Shown: positions 1 through 4,684 of the stretch, piece by piece
Numbering within the stretch: the stretch's first letter is position 1
Layout: every line of letters starts with the position of its first letter
Source of the DNA: Betaproteobacteria bacterium
GTDB lineage: Bacteria > Pseudomonadota > Gammaproteobacteria > Burkholderiales > SG8-39
Direction of reading: 5' to 3'
Length of the DNA: 6,510 nt
NCBI GenBank assembly: GCA_019245555.1
Contig: JAFARH010000012.1
Location: forward strand, 1-6,510
Notes under the pieces: generated by a model
Database searches by the model: none
Seen by the model: the letters and a program-made list of their open reading frames with translations, nothing else
What the model was told of the DNA's origin: nothing
Program-made: the position numbers and the translations under genes

Positions 1-98
1 GGCGTGTACGCCGACTAAGAGTTTGGCCTTCAATCACAAAAGCCGCCCGCGGGCGGCTTTTGTGATTGAAGGCCAAACTCTTAGTCGGCGTACACGCC
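1..98. repeat. Perfect 98-bp palindrome (inverted repeat, 49-bp arms)
   Basis: Positions 1-49 are the exact reverse complement of positions 50-98, with no spacer and no mismatch. The centre is the terminator hairpin of the minus-strand tctC gene. The right arm holds the last codons of that gene (GVYAD-stop, read on minus, 81-98). The left arm therefore encodes the same end on the plus strand (1-18, GVYAD followed by TAA). Only the inner 24 bp are expected for a terminator; the outer 37 bp on each side, including coding sequence, are not. Either the arm continues left of the window as a second, convergent copy of the gene, or the sequence folds back at the hairpin through an amplification or assembly artefact. 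The artefact reading is more likely because identity is perfect and runs up to the window edge. Confidence 0.95.
38..61 (-). terminator. Rho-independent terminator of tctC (symmetric)
   Basis: The GC-only self-complementary stem GCCGCCCGCGGGCGGC (42-57) is flanked by four A on the left and four T on the right. In the minus direction this gives a hairpin followed by a U-run, about 20 nt past the tctC stop codon. Because it is fully symmetric it could also stop plus-strand transcripts coming from the left. The U-run is short, so its strength is uncertain. Confidence 0.75.
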
Positions 99-1055
99 GG
101 CTTTCTTGATGAGCGGCCCCCACTTGTCCATCTCGGACTGGACCATCGACTGCAGCGCGGCCGGGGTCGCCTTCTCCGGCGGATAAGTCGTCGCGCCGAG
201 ATCGGCAAAGCGCTTCTTCACTTCGTCGTCCTTGACGCCCGCCTGCAGCGCGGCGACGAGCTTGTCCATGACCGCTTTCGGCGTGCCCTTCGGCGCATAG
301 AGGCCGTGCCAGATGCTGACTTCGAAGCCTTTCAAGCCTTCCTGGTCGAGCGTCGGAATCTCAGGCAGCGACGGCACGCGGGTCTTCGTCGTCACACCAA
401 AGACCTTAACTTTTCCGCCCTTGATCTGCGACGTGGTGTTCGTCGTCTGGTCGCAGAGAAGATCCACCTGCCCGCCGAGCAGATCGTTCATCGCCGGCCC
501 GGTGCCCTTGTACGGCACCGTGAGCAAATCCGTCTGGATGGCGCTCATGAAGAGCATGCCGCAAAGGTGCGATGCCGCGCCGAGGCCGGCGTTGGCGAGC
601 GAGACCTTGTCCTTGTTCGCCTTGATGTACGTGAGGAGCTCCTTGAAATCCTTGGCCGGCAATTGCTGCTTGCCGAGGAGCGTCATCGGCACATCGTTGA
701 TGAGGCCGATGTACTCGAAGTCCTTCAGCGGATCGAAGCGCAGCTGGCGATAGAGGAACGGCGTCGTCGCCATGCCGATGTGATGAATCAGGATGGTGTA
801 GCCGTCGGGTTTCGAGTTCTTGACGAGCTCCGGCGCGAGGATGCCGCCCGCGCTCGGCTTGTTCTCGATGATGATCGTCTGGCCGAGCGGCTTCGACATC
901 GACTGCGCGATGACTCGCGCCACCGTGTCCGTCGGCCCCGGCGCGAAAGGCACCATCAGTGTGATGGGGTGGGTCGGATACTGCTGCGCCAGCGCCATAG
1001 GTGTAGATGCGGCCGCGACAAAGGCAGCGGCGAGGGCGAGAATGCGGGTCCTCAT
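81..1055 (-). CDS. TctC/Bug-family periplasmic solute-binding protein
   Basis: This encodes a 324-aa exported binding protein of the Bug (Bordetella uptake gene)/TctC family, the binding component of tripartite tricarboxylate transporters. Such proteins bind small carboxylates or similar ligands in the periplasm. Residues 1-23 form a signal peptide with a positive start (MRTR), an alanine-rich core and an ALA|QQ cleavage site. Family hallmarks follow: PFAPGPTDTVAR (36-47), ENKPSAGG (64-71), ANAGLGAASHL (154-164), VPYKGTGPAMNDLLGGQVD (180-198) and a C-terminal LYAPKGTP (252-259). Length is normal for the family. The open frame extends 96 codons upstream, but the ATG at 1055 was chosen because it begins the signal peptide and follows a GGAG ribosome site. 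No TctA/TctB membrane genes are next to it, so it is an orphan of unknown ligand. It is divergent from ltaE and ends at the terminator in the palindrome. Confidence 0.93.
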   Translation of the reverse strand: MRTRILALAAAFVAAASTPMALAQQYPTHPITLMVPFAPGPTDTVARVIAQSMSKPLGQTIIIENKPSAGGILAPELVKNSKPDGYTILIHHIGMATTPFLYRQLRFDPLKDFEYIGLINDVPMTLLGKQQLPAKDFKELLTYIKANKDKVSLANAGLGAASHLCGMLFMSAIQTDLLTVPYKGTGPAMNDLLGGQVDLLCDQTTNTTSQIKGGKVKVFGVTTKTRVPSLPEIPTLDQEGLKGFEVSIWHGLYAPKGTPKAVMDKLVAALQAGVKDDEVKKRFADLGATTYPPEKATPAALQSMVQSEMDKWGPLIKKAGVYAD

Positions 1056-1064
1056 TAGTTCCTT

Positions 1065-1068
1065 CTCC
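1065..1068 (-). promoter_or_regulatory. Ribosome binding site fixing the tctC start
   Basis: On the minus strand GGAG lies 9 nt before the ATG at 1055, within the purine-rich stretch GGAGAAGGAA (1059-1068). It supports this start over the longer open frame, which would run into ltaE. Confidence 0.7.
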
Positions 1069-1088
1069 GGTGACAGGTTAACGTCAGG

Positions 1089-1118
1089 ATAATACCCAAG
1101 CGTGACTCCAACAGTCGA
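1089..1118 (-). promoter_or_regulatory. Candidate sigma-70 promoter of tctC
   Basis: On the minus strand TCGACT (1113-1118, 4 of 6 matches to TTGACA) is separated by 18 bp from TATTAT (1089-1094, 5 of 6 matches to TATAAT). Transcription would begin near 1082 and give a leader of about 27 nt containing the ribosome site. The -35 box lies inside the first codons of ltaE on the other strand. This is found by eye; matches of this quality occur by chance. Confidence 0.35.
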
Positions 1119-2130
1119 TCTGCGCTCAGACACAGTGACGCGGCCGAGTGCCGCGATGCGCCGCGCCATGCACGAAGCCGAGCTCGGCGACGACGTCTTT
1201 GGTGACGACCCAACGGTCAATCGCCTGCAAGCGCGCGCCGCCGAGATCTTCGGCTTCGAAGCGGGACTCTTCTTTCCTTCGGGCACGCAATCCAATCTCG
1301 CGGCGCTGATCAGCCACTGCCAACGCGGCGAAGGCGTGATCATCGGCGCCGAGCAGCACAGCTATCGGTACGAAGCCGGCGGCCTCGGCGTGTTGGGTTC
1401 GATACATCCTCAAGTTATCCCGAATCGGCCCGATGGCACGCTTGACCTGGGTCAAGTCGAGGCCACCATCAGCCCCGACGATCCGCACTTTCCGCGCACG
1501 CGCTTGCTCGCGCTCGAGAACACCATCGGCGGCAAGCCGATCGCTCGCGCTTATCTCGCCGATGCGGTGCAGCTCGCAAAGCGCCGCGGCCTCTCGATCC
1601 ATCTCGACGGCGCGCGCATCTTCAATGCAGCCGCGCACTTCAAGACCACAGCGCGGGAGCTGTGCGCCGGATTCGATTCCGTGTCGAGCTGCCTGTCCAA
1701 AGGCCTCGGCGCACCCGCCGGCACTGTGCTCCTGGGCGGCAAGGAATTCATTGGTCGTGCGAAGCGCGCGCGGAAAATGCTCGGCGGTGCAATGCGGCAG
1801 GCCGGCGTCGTCGCAGCAGCTGGGCTGTATGCGCTCGAGCACAACGTTGAGCGCCTGCCGACCGACCACGCGAACGCTGCGCGGCTCGCCGATGGGCTGC
1901 GGGCGTTGAATCTGCCGGTGGAGCAGCAAACCAACATGGTGTTCGCAACCGTTCCAACAGATCGCGTCCCGGCGCTCGCCGAGCACCTCAAGCAGAGAAA
2001 TGTACTGGTCCTGCCCGGCGCGCGCATGCGACTGGTCACGCACCTCGACGTCGACGCAACCGGCATCGACCGCGCACTCGGCGCCTTCGGCGAATTCTTC
2101 GGGGAAAAAAAGACCCGGAAAACGGGTTAG
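1102..2130 (+). CDS. ltaE: Low-specificity L-threonine aldolase (PLP enzyme)
   Basis: This encodes a 342-aa cytosolic pyridoxal-phosphate enzyme of fold type I that cleaves L-threonine/L-allo-threonine to glycine and acetaldehyde. Visible features are the N-terminal VDLRSDTVTRPS (5-16), GDDVFGDDPTVNRL (29-42), the phosphate-binding SGTQSN (60-65), EQHSYRYEAGG (84-94) with the cofactor-stacking His86, HLDGARIFNA (167-176) with Asp169 and Arg172, and SSCLSKGLGAPAG (195-207) with Schiff-base Lys200. The C-terminal MRLVTHLDV (309-317) contains Arg310, which corresponds to the substrate-carboxylate arginine. Length fits the family. The GTG at 1102 is the only start that keeps the conserved N-terminus. 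No good Shine-Dalgarno is seen; AGGA at 1086-1089 is 12 nt away. The last nine residues (GEKKTRKTG) are encoded by sequence that is also the terminator of the facing tRNA gene. Threonine versus allo-threonine or phenylserine preference cannot be told from sequence. Confidence 0.95.
   Translation: MTPTVDLRSDTVTRPSAAMRRAMHEAELGDDVFGDDPTVNRLQARAAEIFGFEAGLFFPSGTQSNLAALISHCQRGEGVIIGAEQHSYRYEAGGLGVLGSIHPQVIPNRPDGTLDLGQVEATISPDDPHFPRTRLLALENTIGGKPIARAYLADAVQLAKRRGLSIHLDGARIFNAAAHFKTTARELCAGFDSVSSCLSKGLGAPAGTVLLGGKEFIGRAKRARKMLGGAMRQAGVVAAAGLYALEHNVERLPTDHANAARLADGLRALNLPVEQQTNMVFATVPTDRVPALAEHLKQRNVLVLPGARMRLVTHLDVDATGIDRALGAFGEFFGEKKTRKTG
2105..2127 (-). terminator. Rho-independent terminator of tRNA-Arg, inside the ltaE 3' end
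   Basis: On the minus strand ACCCG, loop TTTTC, CGGGT (2113-2127) is followed by C and then seven T (2105-2111), a typical intrinsic terminator. It starts about 10 nt past the tRNA CCA end. The same bases read on plus are the last codons and stop region of ltaE. On the plus strand the hairpin is preceded, not followed, by the homopolymer run, so it should not terminate ltaE transcription. Confidence 0.8.
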
Positions 2131-2136
2131 GGAAGC

Positions 2137-2213
2137 TGGCGCGCCCGGCGGGATTCGAACCCACGACCCTTGGCTTCGGAGGCCAATACTCTGATCCGCT
2201 GAGCTACGGGCGC
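2137..2213 (-). tRNA. tRNA-Arg, anticodon CCG (reads CGG)
   Basis: A full cloverleaf folds on the minus strand. The acceptor is GCGCCCG (2207-2213) paired with CGGGCGC (2141-2147). The D arm is GCTC/GAGT with loop AGCGGATCA. The anticodon stem is TTGGC/GCCAA with loop CTCCGAA, giving anticodon CCG at 2177-2179. The variable region is 5 nt. The T arm is GTGGG/CCCGC with loop TTCGAAT. The discriminator base is G at 2140, and CCA is encoded at 2137-2139. It stands alone between ltaE (6 bp from its stop) and the divergent cytochrome gene. Confidence 0.97.
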
Positions 2214-2226
2214 CCGGGGGAGGCGC

Positions 2227-2235
2227 AGGATAGCA
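2227..2235 (-). promoter_or_regulatory. Extended -10 promoter element for tRNA-Arg
   Basis: On the minus strand TGCTATCCT fits an extended -10 element (TGn then TATCCT, 4 of 6 to TATAAT). It ends 13 nt before the mature tRNA 5' end at 2213, so transcription would start about 6 nt before the tRNA. A weak -35 region (GTGATT at 2250-2255, 17-bp spacing) lies upstream. The GC-rich segment between the -10 box and the start is typical of stringently controlled stable-RNA promoters; such control is an inference. Confidence 0.5.
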
Positions 2236-2286
2236 AGCTTTTCCCCTAAAATCACGCCTTCCCACTTACCAATAAAAGACAAACCG

Positions 2287-3069
2287 GTGAGCACGCACGA
2301 TCAGCACGAATCGTTCATCAAGACGCCGCAGCAGCTCATCACCGTCATCATCACGGCGTTCGCCATTCCCATCTTCGGCATCATCCTTCTCGTGCAGCTT
2401 GTGATTGCCGAGCGCACCGCCGATCCCGCCGCGATGACGCCCGAGAACATCGCGGCGCGCATCCAGCCGGTCGGCAAGGTCGAGTTTGGCAACGCGAGCG
2501 GCGGCGGCAGTGCTGCCGGTCAAAGTGGCGAGCAAGTCGTGAAGGCGGTCTGTGCGACGTGCCATCAGGCCGGCGTCGCGGGCGCACCTAAGATCGGCGA
2601 CAAGGCCGCGTGGGGCCCCCGCATCAAGCTGGGCCAGGCGGCCCTCGTGCAATCCGCGCTCAAAGGCAAAGGTGCGATGCCGCCGAAGGGCGGCAATGCA
2701 TCGCTCTCCGATGACGACGTCGCGCGGGGCGTCGCTTACATGGCGAATCAGGCGGGCGCCAACTTCAAAGAACCGGCCGCGAAGGCACCCGCGCAGAAAC
2801 CGCAAGCGCAGGCAGCTGCAGGCGGCGCAGCCGACGGCAAGAAGGTCTACGACTCGACGTGTACTGCCTGTCACACCGCTGGCGTGGCGAACGCGCCGAA
2901 GCTCGGCGATAAGGCTGCGTGGGCGCCGCGCATCAAGCAGGGCATGGACACGCTCGTGCAATCGGCGACCAAGGGCAAGGGCGCGATGCCGCCCAAGGGC
3001 GGCAACGCGTCGCTCTCCGACGCCGACCTCCGCGCCGCCATCGAGTACATGGTGTCGCAGGCGAAATAA
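2287..3069 (+). CDS. Membrane-anchored tandem dihaem cytochrome c (c5-like)
   Basis: This encodes a 260-aa c-type cytochrome. Residues 17-40 are one hydrophobic segment after a hydrophilic start (KTPQQL), serving as an uncleaved anchor with the haem domains in the periplasm. Two class I haem domains follow: domain 1 (81-157) has CATCH at 89-93 and probable axial Met131 in GAMPPKGG; domain 2 (184-260) has CTACH at 192-196 and Met234 in the same motif. An Ala/Pro/Lys-rich linker (158-180) joins them. Each haem would be attached by the CxxCH cysteines with His/Met ligation. The role is probably periplasmic electron transfer, for example to a terminal oxidase, but the partner is not shown by the sequence. 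GTG at 2287 is chosen because the next Met (50) would remove the anchor; no clear Shine-Dalgarno is visible. It lies 4 bp upstream of gshB. Confidence 0.93.
   Translation: MSTHDQHESFIKTPQQLITVIITAFAIPIFGIILLVQLVIAERTADPAAMTPENIAARIQPVGKVEFGNASGGGSAAGQSGEQVVKAVCATCHQAGVAGAPKIGDKAAWGPRIKLGQAALVQSALKGKGAMPPKGGNASLSDDDVARGVAYMANQAGANFKEPAAKAPAQKPQAQAAAGGAADGKKVYDSTCTACHTAGVANAPKLGDKAAWAPRIKQGMDTLVQSATKGKGAMPPKGGNASLSDADLRAAIEYMVSQAK
2527..3066 (+). repeat. Internal duplication of the haem domain
   Basis: Codons 81-157 (2527-2757) and 184-260 (2836-3066) align over 77 residues without gaps. By hand count about 50 are identical, including an unbroken run of 17 (KGKGAMPPKGGNASLSD). The DNA differs mostly at third positions. 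The domain most likely arose by tandem duplication of one cytochrome c5-type unit. Confidence 0.85.
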
Positions 3070-3073
3070 GAGG

Positions 3074-4021
3074 TTGGCCGCAGCGCTTCTCTTCATCGTC
3101 GATCCGCTCGAGTCCCTAAAGGCGTACAAAGACTCGAGCGTGGCGATGATGCGGGCGGCGCAGGCCCGCGGCCACGCGATCTGGGCCGCGGAGCAGACGA
3201 ATCTCCACTGGGTGAAGGGCAGCGTCGCCGCCGCGGCAACGCGAATCTCCCTCACCGACAACGACGAAGACTGGTACCGCGCGCACGAGACCGAGGTGCG
3301 GCCGCTCAAAGGCTACGCCGCGGTGCTGATGCGCAAGGATCCGCCGTTCGACCTCGAATACGTCGCGAGCACTTGGATGCTTTCGGCTGCAGTGCGCGAG
3401 GGCGCGAAGGTTTTCAACGCGCCGGACGCGATCCGCGACCATAACGAGAAGCTCGGCATCCTCGAGTTCCCGCAGTTCACCGCGCCGACGCTCGTCACGC
3501 GCGAGCCTGAGCGCATCCAGGCCTTTATCGACGAGCACAGGGACGTCGTGGTGAAACGTCTCGACGTCATGGGGGGCGAGAACATTTTCCGCGTCCGCGT
3601 CGACGATCCAAACCGCAACGTGATTGTCGAGATCATGGCGCAGCGCGGCGCGCGCATGGTGATGGCGCAGAAGTACATTCCCGAGATCAAGGCCGGCGAT
3701 CATCGCGTGCTCATCATCGACGGCAAGCCCGTGCCGCATTGCCTGGCACGAATTCCGAAAGCCGGTGAATCGCGCGGCAATCTCGCCGCTGGCGCCACCG
3801 CCGTCGCGAAGCTGTTGTCCAAGCGCCAGGAGGAAATCGCCAAGGCATTGGGTCCGACGCTCGCCAAGCGCGGCTTGCTGCTCGTCGGGCTCGACATCAT
3901 TGGCGACTGGATGACCGAGGTGAACGTCACCAGCCCAACCTGCTTTCGTGAAATCCAGGACCAGACCAAGTTCGACGTCGCCGGCATGTTCGTCACCGCT
4001 CTTGAAGCGAGGATGAAGTGA
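3074..4021 (+). CDS. gshB: Glutathione synthetase
   Basis: This encodes a 315-aa ATP-grasp enzyme that joins gamma-glutamylcysteine and glycine with ATP to form glutathione, the second step of the pathway, in the cytosol. It matches the E. coli family throughout: FIVDPLESLKAYKDSSVAMM (7-26), MRKDPPFD (86-93), ATP-binding Lys161 with the glycine-rich MGGENIF (166-172), ARIPKAGESRGNLAAG (225-240), GLDIIGD (272-278) and EVNVTSPTC (282-290) with probable metal ligands Asp274, Glu282 and Asn284. Length is almost that of E. coli GshB (316). The frame is open far upstream, but that part is an out-of-frame reading of the cytochrome gene. TTG at 3074 is the only start codon that keeps the conserved N-terminal strand. 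The purine run AAGAGG directly abuts it, so translation may be coupled to the cytochrome stop 4 bp upstream. Its end overlaps the next gene by 4 bp. Confidence 0.96.
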   Translation: MAAALLFIVDPLESLKAYKDSSVAMMRAAQARGHAIWAAEQTNLHWVKGSVAAAATRISLTDNDEDWYRAHETEVRPLKGYAAVLMRKDPPFDLEYVASTWMLSAAVREGAKVFNAPDAIRDHNEKLGILEFPQFTAPTLVTREPERIQAFIDEHRDVVVKRLDVMGGENIFRVRVDDPNRNVIVEIMAQRGARMVMAQKYIPEIKAGDHRVLIIDGKPVPHCLARIPKAGESRGNLAAGATAVAKLLSKRQEEIAKALGPTLAKRGLLLVGLDIIGDWMTEVNVTSPTCFREIQDQTKFDVAGMFVTALEARMK

Positions 4022-4422
4022 TCGGCATCCTGCTGGTCACGCACGGCGACATCGGCGCGGCGATGCTCTCGAGCGCCAGCCAGATCCTTGGCGGAGCGGT
4101 AAAGCAGGTGGCGACGCTCTCCGTCTGGCGCCAGGACGATCCCGACGACCTCGTGCTTCGCGCACGCGAACTCCTCGAGGAGCTCGAAGCGGGCGACGGC
4201 GTGCTCGTCCTCACCGACATCTTCGGCGCGACACCGGGCAACGTGGTCTCGCGCCTGCTCGACGACAACCACATCGAAGGCGTCTCGGGCGTGTCGCTGC
4301 CGATGCTCCTTCGCGTGTTGACCAGCCGCAATGGCTCGCTTAGCGCGGCAGTGAAGCGCGCAGTCTCAGGCGGTTCCGAGGGCGTCGTGCACATGAACTC
4401 GGACCGGTGTCTTGATGCCTAG
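4018..4422 (+). CDS. ptsM: PTS EIIA component, mannose family
   Basis: This encodes a 134-aa single-domain EIIA of the mannose (EIIA-Man) family, which accepts a phosphoryl group from HPr. His9 in LLVTHGDIG (5-13) is the phospho-acceptor, equivalent to His10 of E. coli ManX. LTDIFGATPGN (65-75) is the family's other hallmark, and SLPMLLRVL (93-101) also fits. Unlike E. coli ManX there is no fused IIB domain, and no IIB, IIC or IID gene follows. The GTG start overlaps the gshB stop (GTGA, 4018-4021), and GAGGA lies 4 nt upstream. It sits in the order EIIA-HPr-EI known from betaproteobacteria; in Ralstonia eutropha the equivalent gene is called ptsM. A regulatory role, instead of sugar transport, is inferred from the missing permease. 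Confidence 0.92.
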   Translation: MIGILLVTHGDIGAAMLSSASQILGGAVKQVATLSVWRQDDPDDLVLRARELLEELEAGDGVLVLTDIFGATPGNVVSRLLDDNHIEGVSGVSLPMLLRVLTSRNGSLSAAVKRAVSGGSEGVVHMNSDRCLDA

Positions 4423-4684
4423 CGTCGACGCCGCAATCATCAACCGCCTCGGCTTGCACGCACGCGCCGCGGCGAAGCTCACGCACGTCGCGAGCGGCTT
4501 CCAGTGCGAGATCTGGCTCTCGCGCAGCGGCCGCCGCGTCAACGCGAAAAGCATCATGGGCGTGATGATGCTCGCCGCCGGCAAGGGCTCGACCGTGAAG
4601 ATCGAGGCCGAAGGCAGCGACGCCGACGCAGCGCTCGCCGCGCTCACCACGCTCATCGCCGATCGCTTCGGAGAAGGCGAGTGA
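4415..4684 (+). CDS. ptsH: Phosphocarrier protein HPr
   Basis: This encodes an 89-aa cytosolic phosphocarrier that takes phosphate from enzyme I and passes it to EIIA. NRLGLHARAAAKL (10-22) contains catalytic His15 and the assisting Arg17. VNAKSIMGVMMLAA (42-55) contains Ser46, the site phosphorylated by HPr kinase/phosphorylase in bacteria that have it. A TTG three bases upstream (4412) is a possible start, but the ATG at 4415 is preferred because it gives the canonical numbers His15 and Ser46 exactly. The gene overlaps the end of the EIIA gene by 8 bp and the ptsI start by 4 bp, so translation is probably coupled. Ser46 with its usual surrounding residues suggests an hprK gene elsewhere in the genome. 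Confidence 0.96.
   Translation: MPSVDAAIINRLGLHARAAAKLTHVASGFQCEIWLSRSGRRVNAKSIMGVMMLAAGKGSTVKIEAEGSDADAALAALTTLIADRFGEGE

Noticed and set aside
66..1058. Plus-strand 330-codon open frame opposite tctC
   Set aside because: Arg-, His- and Asp-rich low-quality translation without motifs, opposite a gene with signal peptide and family hallmarks.
1056..1343. Possible 96-residue N-terminal extension of the minus-strand tctC
   Set aside because: It would overlap the ltaE coding region and put a normal signal peptide in the middle of the protein; the internal ATG has a good ribosome site.
2000..2194. Plus-strand small open frame ending in GGIRTHDPWLRRPIL
   Set aside because: That peptide is the classic translation of the antisense of a tRNA gene, not a protein.
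1126..2265. Minus-strand open frame covering ltaE antisense and the tRNA gene
   Set aside because: It runs through the tRNA-Arg gene (giving the familiar tRNA-derived peptide GSWVRIPPGA) and lies opposite a well supported aldolase; a shadow.
2240..2286. Possible promoter of the cytochrome/gshB/PTS run (TAAAAT at 2247-2252)
   Set aside because: The -10-like box is fair, but no acceptable -35 lies 16-18 bp upstream, and A/T-rich hexamers are easy to find in this short gap. The true promoter probably lies in 2214-2286 but I cannot place it.
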